64,000 bases of DNA. It comes from Propionivibrio dicarboxylicus (GTDB lineage Bacteria; Pseudomonadota; Gammaproteobacteria; Burkholderiales; Rhodocyclaceae). Positions 1 through 9,785 of the stretch are shown in pieces. Every line of letters begins with the position of its first letter. Position 1 is the first letter of the stretch. Location of the stretch: NCBI RefSeq assembly GCF_900099695.1, contig NZ_FNCY01000001.1:248001-312000 (forward strand), read 5' to 3'. The notes under the pieces are model-generated. The model did not search any database, was not told the DNA's origin, and saw nothing but the letters and a program-made list of their open reading frames with translations. A program made the translations under genes and the position numbers.

Positions 1-426
<426 letters not shown>

Positions 427-446
427 CAACACCGGTCTCGAAGACG

Positions 447-490
447 CACAAAGAGCTGCCAGCATTCTGCTCGCAGCTCTTTGTGTTTTC
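447..490 (+). terminator. Intrinsic terminator of thiC
   Basis: A perfect 13-bp stem, 447-459 (CACAAAGAGCTGC) with 473-485 (GCAGCTCTTTGTG), encloses a 13-base loop and is followed by TTTT at 486-489. It lies between the convergent thiC and chemoreceptor genes. Confidence 0.85.
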
Positions 491-525
491 GGCGGCGCTG
501 AAGAAACGACAGCGCCTGTCCGCAC

Positions 526-2136
526 TCACACCTGAAAGCGTGCCGCCGAATTTCTCAATTCATTGGCCAATTGCTCCAGCATCCTGACATTGCTGTTGGC
601 TTGCTCGACAGACTTCGCTGATGCTTCGATCATGCTCGATATCTGCTCGACATTGCGCGCAACCGTCGCGCTCGCCTGACTCTGCTCGCTGGTTGCGGCG
701 GCAACTTCGCTGACGTTGCCTTTGGCTACCTGAGTCGCATCACTGATCTTGCGAAGCGCCGACCCGGTCTTGCCCACAATTTCGACGCCCAGCAACACCT
801 GGGGACCTACGGCCCGCATGCCATCGACAACATTCGCGGTGTCTTTGTGGATCCCTTCGATCATGCCGGTAATCTGATCCGTCGCCAGACTGGTTCGCTC
901 TGCCAACTTGCGGACCTCGTCGGCAACGACAGCGAACCCTCTCCCCTGTTCTCCGGCTCGCGCCGCCTCAATCGCTGCATTGAGCGCCAGCAGATTCGTC
1001 TGGTCCGCGATTTCCTTGATGACTCGTGCGATTCCGCCAATCTCATAGGAGCGCTCGACCAAGCTGCCGATCATTCCCGACGCATCTTCAACCTGCTTCG
1101 CTGCACGCTGAAATTCCTGACTGGCACTGTTGACAAGCGACTCGCCGTCCAGCGCCAACTGGTTCGCATTGACGGCGTTGGTTTCCGTTTCCTTTGCACT
1201 CTGCGAGATATGGTTCACGCTGACTGCAATCTCCTCGATCGCGATTGCCGTTGCCGTGATCGCATCGAGCGATTGGAGCGAAGCCGCATTGATCTGGCCC
1301 ATCTGAAGCGTCAGGCTGTCTGACGCATTTCCGACCCGATCAGCATTCTGCTTGATCGCCAGAATGATGTCGTGGAGACTCTTCTGCATCAACTCTATGG
1401 ATTCCATCAGACTTCCCGCCGACCGGCTGTATTCGATCCGTTGCGACAAGTCCCCAGCGGCAATCGCCCGCGCCATCTCTGCCGCATATTCGGGCTCGCC
1501 GCCCAGCGCGCCATAGATCCGTTTTGCCATCAGCAATGCCGACACGACAACCACGACGAAGACCGCAAACCCGATCAGACCGAGGTAGATCGCATTTTTG
1601 CGATACGCCGCATCAATATCATCGATAAAGAGGCCGTAGCCAATCATCCATTCCCATGACGGAATTTTTGTCACCCCGTTGAGTTTCGGCACCGGTTCGG
1701 TCGTTCCTGCTTTCGCTGTCATGATTTCGACCAAAGCCGGGTCTGCGTTCTTGAGTCCGTCCAAATACACCTGCAAAGTTGTGCGCCCATCCGGAACTTT
1801 GGCGCCCACATCGACTTTTCCGACTCTTTTCGGATCTGGATGAACCAGAAGCGTCCCGACAAAATCACGAATGAATACATAGTCATTGCCGTCTCGCAGC
1901 GCTAATGCCGCCTCCTTGGCACGCGCTTGCGCCTCCTCCCGCGACAGGGTCCCCTTTTTTTCCATCGCGACGAAATAATCCACCTGCTTGCCGGCGAGAT
2001 TGAGTGTCTGCATGATTTGCGCGCGACGATCCTCGAGCATCGTCATGCGCAAGACTTGCAGCGCCACGAGGACGAGGATGACAGTCCCCAGGGCGGCTAG
2101 CCCGACGACAAGGCCAAGACGGGTAGAGAGTTTCAT
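526..2136 (-). CDS. Methyl-accepting chemotaxis protein with single-Cache sensor
   Basis: About 536 residues in standard chemoreceptor order: TM1 (about 7-29), a periplasmic domain with the sCache_2 look (DYVFIRDF..., then [14 protein letters not shown] just before the membrane), TM2 (about 184-207), HAMP, and a long cytoplasmic signalling domain. The conserved hairpin tip ([19 protein letters not shown], near residue 380) contacts CheA and CheW. sCache_2 domains usually bind small organic acids; the ligand here cannot be read from sequence. The C-terminus lacks an NWETF-like CheR tether. The start is set at ATG 2136, with GAGG five bases upstream; a GTG at 2142 in frame would abut that site. 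The gene stands alone and is divergent from the hydrolase at 2340. Confidence 0.95.
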   Translation of the reverse strand: MKLSTRLGLVVGLAALGTVILVLVALQVLRMTMLEDRRAQIMQTLNLAGKQVDYFVAMEKKGTLSREEAQARAKEAALALRDGNDYVFIRDFVGTLLVHPDPKRVGKVDVGAKVPDGRTTLQVYLDGLKNADPALVEIMTAKAGTTEPVPKLNGVTKIPSWEWMIGYGLFIDDIDAAYRKNAIYLGLIGFAVFVVVVVSALLMAKRIYGALGGEPEYAAEMARAIAAGDLSQRIEYSRSAGSLMESIELMQKSLHDIILAIKQNADRVGNASDSLTLQMGQINAASLQSLDAITATAIAIEEIAVSVNHISQSAKETETNAVNANQLALDGESLVNSASQEFQRAAKQVEDASGMIGSLVERSYEIGGIARVIKEIADQTNLLALNAAIEAARAGEQGRGFAVVADEVRKLAERTSLATDQITGMIEGIHKDTANVVDGMRAVGPQVLLGVEIVGKTGSALRKISDATQVAKGNVSEVAAATSEQSQASATVARNVEQISSMIEASAKSVEQANSNVRMLEQLANELRNSAARFQV

Positions 2137-2339
2137 GACCACCTCGGAAAGCTATAGTTTTCAGACATCTCTCGCGGGGCTGCAAGAGACCGTTCGTTGC
2201 AGACCATCCAGTCGGTTGGAGAGATGAGGCGTGATGCAGACCCGAACCGGTACTCCCTGAACGGCGTAGGGAATTGATTCTGGTTTCTCGTGTCAACCTC
2301 CGCCGAGGAACTATTCCTCACTTTTTCAGGAGAATTTTC

Positions 2340-3227
2340 ATGAGCGACCCCAACGGCCCCAGCCCGGAATTCGACAGCCTTGCCCCATCCATCTCCTTTA
2401 CCCGGCGCAGCTTCATCGTTTCGGCGCTCGGCGCGGGGTTCGCGCTCTCGGTTCAGCCCATCATGGCGCAAACGCTTATCACTACCGATACCGATGGATT
2501 GACCTGCAGCGAGATCAAGATTCCTGTGGCCGATGGCGCCTTGCCGGCCTATTTTGCCCGGCCCAACGCCGGCAAGAAATTTCCGACCATTCTGGTGATT
2601 CAGGAAATATTCGGCGTTCATGAGCACATCAAGGATGTCTGCCGTCGCCTGGCCAAACAAGGCTACCTGGCGATCGCACCCGAACTTTATGCGCGACAGG
2701 GCGATCCGCGCCAATACACCAACATTCAGGAACTCATGAACCAAGTCGTCAGCAAGATCCCGGACGCCCAGGTCATGAGCGATCTGGATGCCTGCACAGC
2801 CTGGGCCAAGGGCAATGGCGGCGACGAAACACGCCTCGGCATCACCGGCTTCTGCTGGGGAGGGCGCATTACCTGGCTTTATTCCGCGCACAATCCTCAA
2901 GTCCGTGCGGGCGTTGCCTGGTACGGACGCATCGTCGGAGACAAGAACGCCTTGACCCCGCGACACCCGATCGACGTCGGCGCCGCCCTTCACGGTCCGG
3001 TACTCGGACTTTATGGCGGACAGGATCAAGGCATTCCGCTCGATACCGTCGCAGCCATGCGCGGCGTACTCGCCAGCGGAACCACCGCCAGCAAGGAATC
3101 TGCAATTGTCATATATGACGACGCGCCTCATGCCTTCCATGCCGACTATCGCCCAAGCTACCGCAAGGAAGCTGCGGAGGATGGCTGGAAGCGGTTACTG
3201 GCGTGGTTCAAGGCCAACGGAATCTGA
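2340..3227 (+). CDS. Dienelactone hydrolase family protein, Tat-exported
   Basis: About 295 residues. A twin-arginine signal is visible (TRRSF at 21-25, then a hydrophobic run ending IMAQT), so the enzyme is probably exported folded to the periplasm. The alpha/beta-hydrolase domain carries a Cys nucleophile in GFCWGG (Cys172), a likely catalytic Asp229 (GGQDQ) and His264 (APHAF), the Cys-Asp-His triad of the dienelactone hydrolase/carboxymethylenebutenolidase family. Tat-exported members are common in proteobacteria, but their substrates are mostly unknown, so the chlorocatechol pathway should not be assumed; no catechol genes are near. The start ATG 2340 is chosen over the upstream in-frame extension because AGGAG lies seven bases before it. 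Confidence 0.9.
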   Translation: MSDPNGPSPEFDSLAPSISFTRRSFIVSALGAGFALSVQPIMAQTLITTDTDGLTCSEIKIPVADGALPAYFARPNAGKKFPTILVIQEIFGVHEHIKDVCRRLAKQGYLAIAPELYARQGDPRQYTNIQELMNQVVSKIPDAQVMSDLDACTAWAKGNGGDETRLGITGFCWGGRITWLYSAHNPQVRAGVAWYGRIVGDKNALTPRHPIDVGAALHGPVLGLYGGQDQGIPLDTVAAMRGVLASGTTASKESAIVIYDDAPHAFHADYRPSYRKEAAEDGWKRLLAWFKANGI

Positions 3228-3282
3228 GATCGTTGCCGGAACAAGACACTCACGCGGATCGCGGTTCGCTTATACTGGTGCC

Positions 3283-3780
3283 ATGCAGAACCGACGTCAC
3301 TGGATTCTACTGGCAACATTGATCGTCGCCGCGTGCGGCAGCGTCCCTCCCGTTGTCGAGCGCCCGGCCAGCCGGCCGACGGCACCAGAACGGCGACCGA
3401 GCACGAAGAGCAACGAGGTCGTGATGTTCGCGCTCGGTCTGATCGATACGGGCTACCGCTTCGGTGGCAAGAACCCCGAAGCGGGTCTCGACTGCAGCGG
3501 CATGGTGTCCTATATTTTCAACCAGGCGACGGGGCTGAAAGTGACCGGCAACGCCGCTGAAATCGCGCGCAAGGGTCTGCCCATAGAAAAGAGCCGCCTG
3601 CAGCCCGGCGATCTCGTCTTTTTCAACACCCGCAACGCCCCGTTCTCGCACGTCGGCGTCTATATCGGCGATGACCGATTTGTTCACGCGCCCTCAAGCA
3701 CCGGACGGGTGCGCATCGACCGCTTGAGTGCCGGATACTTCGCTGCACGCTTCGAAGCGGCGCGCAGCTACTTCGACTGA
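3283..3780 (+). CDS. NlpC/P60 family lipoprotein (putative peptidoglycan endopeptidase)
   Basis: A 165-residue protein with a lipoprotein signal peptide and lipobox ending at Cys18 (IVAAC), a short Pro/Arg-rich linker, then an NlpC/P60 domain. Catalytic Cys71 (LDCSGMV), His123 (FSHVGVYIG) and His135 (FVHAPSS) are all present. Family members cut the D-Glu to meso-DAP (or equivalent) bond in stem peptides; a membrane-anchored enzyme like E. coli MepS or Spr is the closest model. No +2 Asp retention signal is seen after the Cys (CGS), so outer-membrane sorting is likely. It starts 55 bases after the hydrolase gene and may share its transcript. The stop lies 13 bases from the convergent regulator's stop. 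Confidence 0.92.
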   Translation: MQNRRHWILLATLIVAACGSVPPVVERPASRPTAPERRPSTKSNEVVMFALGLIDTGYRFGGKNPEAGLDCSGMVSYIFNQATGLKVTGNAAEIARKGLPIEKSRLQPGDLVFFNTRNAPFSHVGVYIGDDRFVHAPSSTGRVRIDRLSAGYFAARFEAARSYFD

Positions 3781-3793
3781 AACAGGACGCGGC

Positions 3794-4492
3794 TTATCTT
3801 GCGTCGTTGTACACGGTCGCCCTGGAAACCCCCAGGTACTGCGCAACCGTTTCCATCGACTTCCGGATATTGAGGAAGCCCGCACTCTTCAGTTCGCGGA
3901 CCAACGCCCGCCGCTGTGCCGACTTGAGTGCGCGCGGGGTAGTCGCATGCAAGGCGGCAAACTGATCGATTCTCGCGCAGATCGTTTCCGACCCGCCCCC
4001 CACCGGCTGTATCCGGATGGGATCGATACGCACTTGCCCGGCTGCGCTTGTTCCTGGCCGGATAGACTCGCTGATATTGAGCAAGGCGCCAATCATGCCG
4101 AACTGTTCGAGCACATTCTGCAATCCGCGGAAGAGCGACAAATCGACATTCAGACACAGGGCTGCGATATAACGCCCACGCGAATCCTTGATGCCGATCG
4201 ACGTACTCTTGATCTGCCGACCGTCCGGCAATTGATTGGCATAGTTAGAGACGATCTGGGGAAACTCTGAATCGGTGACGCGGGCCATGCCCAACTCCGT
4301 CGCGGGCGACCCGACGTCACGCCCCGACAAATTGTTGTAGATCGCAAGGATTGCATGATCCGGATGCAGCAAATCGTGCACAACGACCTCGCAAAAAGGC
4401 GCAAACGTTTCCCCCAGTCCTTGAGCAATCTGGTTAACTTGCTCAAGCAAAAGCGCTTGTTCTTTATTAGCCTCTTTCGTTGTTTTTTTCAT
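3794..4492 (-). CDS. YheO/DauR-type transcriptional regulator (PAS-like plus HTH)
   Basis: About 232 residues. The N-terminal half matches the YheO-like PAS domain (FAPFCEVVVHDLLHPDHAIL, then NLSGRDVGSPAT and IKSTSIGIKDSRGR); the C-terminal end is a helix-turn-helix (METVAQYLGVSRATVYNDAR) like that of DauR, a regulator of D-arginine catabolism in Pseudomonas. The ligand here is unknown. The start is set at ATG 4492, which has GGGGA eight bases upstream; ATG 4501 is in frame but sits directly on that site, and ATG 4528 has no visible ribosome site. It is transcribed alone, convergent with the NlpC/P60 gene, with the amtB terminator behind its promoter region. Confidence 0.88.
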   Translation of the reverse strand: MKKTTKEANKEQALLLEQVNQIAQGLGETFAPFCEVVVHDLLHPDHAILAIYNNLSGRDVGSPATELGMARVTDSEFPQIVSNYANQLPDGRQIKSTSIGIKDSRGRYIAALCLNVDLSLFRGLQNVLEQFGMIGALLNISESIRPGTSAAGQVRIDPIRIQPVGGGSETICARIDQFAALHATTPRALKSAQRRALVRELKSAGFLNIRKSMETVAQYLGVSRATVYNDAR

Positions 4493-4608
4493 CGTGACCA
4501 TCCCCGAAGAATTCAGATACACGGTCAATATAGCACCCTCAACCCGTTTTTTACGTCTTTCAGAGACGCATCATAGCCAAGGATCGATTCCGTTGGAATA
4601 GTGGTACA

Positions 4609-4639
4609 CAAAATAAAATAGGGCGCCACAAGGGCGCCC
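4609..4639 (-). terminator. Intrinsic terminator of the torF-glnK-amtB operon
   Basis: Read on the minus strand, a GC stem (GGGCGCC 4639-4633 with GGCGCCC 4627-4621, five-base loop) is followed by a T-rich run (TATTTTATTTT, 4620-4610). It lies 25 bases after the amtB stop. Confidence 0.85.
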
Positions 4640-4663
4640 AAAGAGAGTTGCAGCACAGAGGAG

Positions 4664-6121
4664 TCAGAACTTGTACGCCGATTCACCGTGCGAGGTGACG
4701 TCGAGACCTTCGCGCTCTTCTTCTTCGGGAACGCGCAGGCCGATGAACATATCCACCAATTTGAAGGCAACGACGGAAACAATGCCGGACCAGACGATCG
4801 CCGTGCCGACACCCCACAACTGACTGATCACCTGCGCAACCATGTCGTATTCGCCGACAGCGTTGGCAACGTAGTCATACACGCCGGTACCGCCGAGAGA
4901 AGGCGCGCAGAAGACGCCAGTGAGGATCGAACCAAGGATGCCGCCGACGCCATGCACACCGAATACGTCGAGCGAATCGTCGGCACCGAGCAGTCGCTTG
5001 AGACCATTGACACCCCAGAGGCAGACGACCCCGGCCAGCAGACCGATGACGATGGCACCAACGACGCCGACGAAACCGGCAGCAGGCGTAATCGCAACCA
5101 ATCCGGCTACGGCACCGGAAGCAGCACCCAGCATCGAGGGTTTGCCCTTGAGCATCCATTCAGCCAGCATCCAGGACATTGCCGCCGCCGCCGTTGCCAC
5201 CCAGGTATTGACCATCGCCAGCGCCGCGCCGCCCGAAGCTTCGAGCGCCGAACCGGCGTTGAAACCGAACCAGCCGAACCAGAGCAGCGATGCACCGATC
5301 ATCGTGAAGGTCAGGCCATGCGGCGCCATCGACTCACGTCCATAACCAATCCGCTTGCCCATCAGGTAGGCACCGACCAGACCGGCGACTGCGGCATTGA
5401 TGTGCACCACCGTACCGCCAGCAAAATCGAGCGCGCCTTTCTGGAAGAGGAAGCCGGCCGTTTTGCCCGCCGCTTCGCCGGCTGCCGCGTCGATGTAGGC
5501 ATCAGGACCCGCCCAGTACCAGACCATATGCGCCATCGGCAAGTACGAGAAGGTGAACCACAGCACCATGAACACCAACACGGCAGAGAATTTCGCGCGT
5601 TCAGCGAAGGCACCGACGATCAGACCGCAGGTAATTGCCGCGAAAGCGCCCTGGAAGACGACATAGGCCAACTCGGAAATACCGACGCCCTTGGTGAAGG
5701 TCGCCGCGATCGAATCGACGGTGACACCTTTCAGGAAGAGCTTGTCGAGTGTACCGAGGAAACTTCCGCCTTCGGTAAAGGATAGCGAATAACCGTACAC
5801 CACCCAGAGGACGCTGATCAGCGAGAAGGTGACGAACACCTGCATCAATACCGAGAGCATGTTCTTCGAACGGACGAGGCCACCGTAGAACAGGGCCAGG
5901 CCCGGAATCGACATCAGGATGACAAGCGCCGCACTGACCAGCACCCAGGCGTTGTCGCCCTTATTGACGGTGGGCGCCGGGGCAGCCGCAGCGGCCGCGG
6001 GGGCGGCTGCAGTCGCCGTGACGACAGCGGAGGCGGCCGGCGCCGCCGTGTCCGCCGCGAATGCGGACGTGAAGAGTCCCAGCGCGCTGACAAAAGCCAG
6101 CACGGCAAGTAGTTTTTTCAT
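4664..6121 (-). CDS. amtB: Ammonium transporter AmtB
   Basis: A 485-residue Amt/Mep/Rh channel protein. It begins with a cleavable-looking signal peptide (MKKLLAVLAFVSALGLFTSA), then an unusually long Ala/Pro-rich stretch (about residues 23-52) before the 11-helix core. Family motifs visible include PGLALFYGGLVRSKN, the His-containing segments of the pore (FDVFGVHGVGGILG) and a cytoplasmic C-terminal tail (EEEEREGLDVTSHGESAYKF) that in this family contacts GlnK. It imports ammonium and is blocked by de-uridylylated GlnK. It is the last gene of the porin-glnK-amtB operon, with a good ribosome site (AGGAG) before ATG 6121, and is followed by an intrinsic terminator. Confidence 0.97.
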   Translation of the reverse strand: MKKLLAVLAFVSALGLFTSAFAADTAAPAASAVVTATAAAPAAAAAAPAPTVNKGDNAWVLVSAALVILMSIPGLALFYGGLVRSKNMLSVLMQVFVTFSLISVLWVVYGYSLSFTEGGSFLGTLDKLFLKGVTVDSIAATFTKGVGISELAYVVFQGAFAAITCGLIVGAFAERAKFSAVLVFMVLWFTFSYLPMAHMVWYWAGPDAYIDAAAGEAAGKTAGFLFQKGALDFAGGTVVHINAAVAGLVGAYLMGKRIGYGRESMAPHGLTFTMIGASLLWFGWFGFNAGSALEASGGAALAMVNTWVATAAAAMSWMLAEWMLKGKPSMLGAASGAVAGLVAITPAAGFVGVVGAIVIGLLAGVVCLWGVNGLKRLLGADDSLDVFGVHGVGGILGSILTGVFCAPSLGGTGVYDYVANAVGEYDMVAQVISQLWGVGTAIVWSGIVSVVAFKLVDMFIGLRVPEEEEREGLDVTSHGESAYKF

Positions 6122-6147
6122 GATTTACTCCTTGGATTTACATAGGC

Positions 6148-7367
<1,220 letters not shown>

Positions 7368-7419
7368 GAATGACTCCTTGAATGGTGTTGAACAAACAAA
7401 CGCGAGACAAGGACGTATT

Positions 7420-7435
7420 AGCACATGGCGTGCCA
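7420..7435 (-). promoter_or_regulatory. Sigma-54 promoter of torF-glnK-amtB
   Basis: On the minus strand the sequence TGGCACGCCATGTGCT matches the sigma-54 consensus (TGGCACG-N4-TTGCW) at nearly every position and has the obligatory GG-N10-GC spacing. It lies 53 bases before the torF start codon, so transcription should begin near 7410. Confidence 0.88.
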
Positions 7436-7497
7436 TATAAAAAATCACTTATGAATTATATGCTTACAACACCATACAGAAAACTGTCGCAATGAAT

Positions 7498-7514
7498 TGC
7501 ACAGCGCTGGCGCA
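7498..7514. promoter_or_regulatory. NtrC-like enhancer site, promoter-proximal
   Basis: TGCACAGCGCTGGCGCA matches the NtrC dyad TGCACC-N5-GGTGCA with two mismatches. Its centre is about 96 bases upstream of the predicted sigma-54 start. Confidence 0.7.
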
Positions 7515-7529
7515 ATTTCATCCAGAGTT

Positions 7530-7546
7530 TGCACCAAGGCAGTGCC
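7530..7546. promoter_or_regulatory. NtrC-like enhancer site, promoter-distal
   Basis: TGCACCAAGGCAGTGCC matches the NtrC dyad with two mismatches. It is centred 32 bases (three helical turns) from the proximal site, which places both on one DNA face, as in the E. coli glnA enhancer. It also lies 60 bases before ubiK. Confidence 0.7.
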
Positions 7547-7605
7547 GGCGAGCACCCCATTCCGCTGTGCTAGACTTGCATAAAAATCCAGACACCGAGG
7601 CCACC

Positions 7606-7863
7606 ATGCTCGACCCAAAAATTTTTGAGGAACTCAGCGCCAAACTGAGCACCATCGCCGCAGCCACACCCGCCGCCGATATCGAGAAAAATGTCCGGGC
7701 GCTGCTCTCCGGCTTCTTTTCCCGACTGGACCTCGTCACCCGCGAGGAATTCGACATCCAGGCCCAGGTGCTGCAACGCACGCGCGAAAAATTGAGCGCG
7801 CTTGAAGAGCGCGTCGCCCGGATGGAAAACACAACGCCGCCGGACGCTAACGCGTCGCGCTAA
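7606..7863 (+). CDS. ubiK: Ubiquinone biosynthesis accessory factor UbiK (BMFP/YqiC family)
   Basis: An 85-residue protein with the family pattern: an N-terminal amphipathic part (MLDPKIFEELSAKLSTI), a middle segment (NVRALLSGFFSRLDLVTREEFD) and a C-terminal coiled coil (VLQRTREKLSALEERVARME). UbiK homologues trimerise through the coiled coil, bind membranes and help assemble the aerobic Ubi complex with UbiJ. The start ATG 7606 has GAGG upstream. It is frequently found divergent from glnK operons and next to comM in betaproteobacteria; here comM is about 6 kb further on, with the iron operon inserted between them. Confidence 0.88.
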   Translation: MLDPKIFEELSAKLSTIAAATPAADIEKNVRALLSGFFSRLDLVTREEFDIQAQVLQRTREKLSALEERVARMENTTPPDANASR

Positions 7864-7881
7864 GCCTTCCTCCGGTCATTT

Positions 7882-8304
7882 TCAGCGTCCCGACTCGGGC
7901 TCGGTGACGAATCCAATGCGCGTCACGCCGCGTCGCGCCGCTTCCGACATCAGCTGCGCCACATGCTCGTAAGGAACCGTGCGCGCGATCCTGAGTTGCA
8001 CTTCGGTTTGTGATTCGGCGGCCGCCACGCTCTCCAGGCGTTGTGCCAGTTGTGCCGAATCCACCGGGACGCCGTTCCAGAAGAGGCGGCGCTCGCCGTC
8101 CATCGTCAGTTGTACCGGCGTATTCCGCTGCTGATTCGGTGTTGACGACGCTTTCGGCAGATCGACCTTGACCGCGTGCGTGAGCAAGGGCGCGGTCACC
8201 ATGAAGATGATCAGCAACACCAGCATCACGTCGATCAGCGGCACCATGTTGATCTCAGCCAAGGGCTCGTCGTCGCCACTATTTTCGAGGCTACCAAAGG
8301 CCAT
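7882..8304 (-). CDS. exbD: Biopolymer transport protein ExbD
   Basis: A 140-residue inner-membrane protein with one N-terminal TM helix (about 22-42) carrying the essential proton-pathway Asp25 (VPLIDVMLVLLIIF) and a periplasmic domain of about 95 residues. Together with ExbB it converts proton-motive force into movement of TonB. It is the last gene of the iron operon, 12 bases after exbB, with a GGGGG ribosome site. Its stop is 18 bases from the convergent ubiK stop. Confidence 0.96.
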   Translation of the reverse strand: MAFGSLENSGDDEPLAEINMVPLIDVMLVLLIIFMVTAPLLTHAVKVDLPKASSTPNQQRNTPVQLTMDGERRLFWNGVPVDSAQLAQRLESVAAAESQTEVQLRIARTVPYEHVAQLMSEAARRGVTRIGFVTEPESGR

Positions 8305-8316
8305 TCCGACCCCCTC

Positions 8317-9117
8317 TCAATGGCTCGACGACATCAGCACACCCGACCCCGGCGTCTGTGTCCTGGCCATGGCAATGACATTTTCGCTGGTCGCCCGGGC
8401 GTCGTTCCGCATCGGTGATGTCTTGACGCCCGTCGCCAGGAAAGCAAAGACGTCATAAGCGAAGGCGTTGAGTTGCGCGAGAATATTACGGTTCGCCCGG
8501 GCGAAAGCGTTGTAGGCGACCGCCGCGGGGATGGCGACAGCCAGGCCGATCGCCGTCATGATCAGCGCTTCGCCGACCGGCCCCGCAACTTTGTCGAGCG
8601 TCCCCTGGCCAGATGCGCCGATGGCGAGCAACGCGTGATAGATCCCCCAGACAGTGCCGAACAGGCCGACGAAGGGCGTCGCCGATGCGACCGTCGCCAG
8701 AAAGGTCTGACCGAACTCCAGGCGCTGCCGGTCTTCGTCGATCGCCCGCTTGAGCGCGCGCGTGAGCAGGTCGTCGGCCGAACCGGCATTGATCAGCGCC
8801 GATGCTTCACCACGCCCTGGCATGCCACGACGATGGCATTGTTCGATGGCCGTGAATCCGTGATGCACGAGATGCGCAAAAGGTTCGTTTGCGCCGCGTT
8901 CGCGCAAGCGCGCTGCGACTGCCTCAAGATTGGGCGCATCCCAGAAGACGGCGAGAAAATCCCGGCTGCGGCGCGTCATCCGGCGTGTCACGAAGCCTTT
9001 CACCACGATCAGGTACCAGGTGCCGATTGATGCGAACAGCATCATACAGAGCACCGCCCTGGCAATGCCATCGGAATTATTGAGAAAGTGGAGAAACCCC
9101 AACGAACTGTCGTTCAT
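8317..9117 (-). CDS. exbB: Biopolymer transport protein ExbB (MotA/TolQ/ExbB family)
   Basis: A 266-residue protein with three TM segments: near residues 14-36, a long cytoplasmic loop, then two C-terminal helices (TFLATVASATPFVGLFGTVW and LIMTAIGLAVAIPAAVAYNAF), the conserved MotA/TolQ/ExbB proton-channel domain. It forms a pentamer around an ExbD dimer and energises TonB. It begins eight bases after the tonB stop with GAGG as ribosome site, so it is cotranscribed and probably translationally linked with tonB. Confidence 0.96.
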   Translation of the reverse strand: MNDSSLGFLHFLNNSDGIARAVLCMMLFASIGTWYLIVVKGFVTRRMTRRSRDFLAVFWDAPNLEAVAARLRERGANEPFAHLVHHGFTAIEQCHRRGMPGRGEASALINAGSADDLLTRALKRAIDEDRQRLEFGQTFLATVASATPFVGLFGTVWGIYHALLAIGASGQGTLDKVAGPVGEALIMTAIGLAVAIPAAVAYNAFARANRNILAQLNAFAYDVFAFLATGVKTSPMRNDARATSENVIAMARTQTPGSGVLMSSSH

Positions 9118-9125
9118 GCCAACCT

Positions 9126-9785
9126 CTATTGTTTCAAGTTGAAAATAATCGGAACCAGTACCCAGGCCTCGACGGCCGTTTCGCCGCGCCGGGCGGCAAC
9201 GAAGCGCCAGCGCTGTACGGCATCCACCGCGGCCCGGTCGAGCCGCGACGATCCGCTACTCGTTCGCATGTCGATCTGAACCGGCCGACCGCCGGCATCG
9301 ACGCGAACGTGGAGCATGACCTTGCCCTCTTCGCCGAGACGGCGTGCGGCCGCGGGGTAAGCCGGCGCCGGATTCTGCAGATAGTCGGCGTCATAGCGCG
9401 GCAGGCTTTCGGCAACCGCCGGCGCGGCCACTGCTGCTGCGGCAGCAGGCGCGGGCGCCGCGGCCGGGGCATTCGTCGACGCAGCTGCGGGCGATATCGG
9501 CGCCGTCGTATTTGCCGGTGTCGGCGTTGGCGCCGACTGAACGGGCTGCGGCGTTTTGTGACGACGTTCGACGACAGTCGGCTTCGCCGCCGCTCGCGTC
9601 GGCATCGTCGGCGTCGGCGTTTGCACCAGATGCACCATGAGGGACGCCGGCACCGGTGTTGGACGGGGCGCGGGCGTGGCGACGAGTCCGAGCAGTAACG
9701 CGACGTGAGCAAGCGCGACAACACCAAGACCTTTGGCGGAAAATGAATACGACATAGCGTCGCGCTGCCCGTTCGTCTTGCTCAC
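9126..9785 (-). CDS. tonB: TonB energy-transducing protein
   Basis: About 219 residues from GTG 9785. Layout: a short cytoplasmic leader, one TM helix (GLGVVALAHVALLLGLVAT), a long Pro/Ala/Thr-rich periplasm-spanning linker, and the C-terminal TonB domain (YPAAARRLGEEGKVMLHVRV, then WRFVAARRG). The C-terminal domain binds the TonB box of outer-membrane receptors. The GTG is preferred over ATG 9755 because AGGAG lies six bases before it and because GTG overlaps the preceding gene's stop as GTGA, a translational-coupling arrangement; the ATG has no ribosome site. The partner receptor and ExbB/ExbD are in the same operon. Confidence 0.93.
   Translation of the reverse strand: MSKTNGQRDAMSYSFSAKGLGVVALAHVALLLGLVATPAPRPTPVPASLMVHLVQTPTPTMPTRAAAKPTVVERRHKTPQPVQSAPTPTPANTTAPISPAAASTNAPAAAPAPAAAAAVAAPAVAESLPRYDADYLQNPAPAYPAAARRLGEEGKVMLHVRVDAGGRPVQIDMRTSSGSSRLDRAAVDAVQRWRFVAARRGETAVEAWVLVPIIFNLKQ

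Noticed and set aside
2274-2339. 22-residue N-terminal extension of the Tat-exported hydrolase
   Set aside because: It would place residues in front of the Tat signal and lacks a ribosome site, while ATG 2340 has AGGAG.
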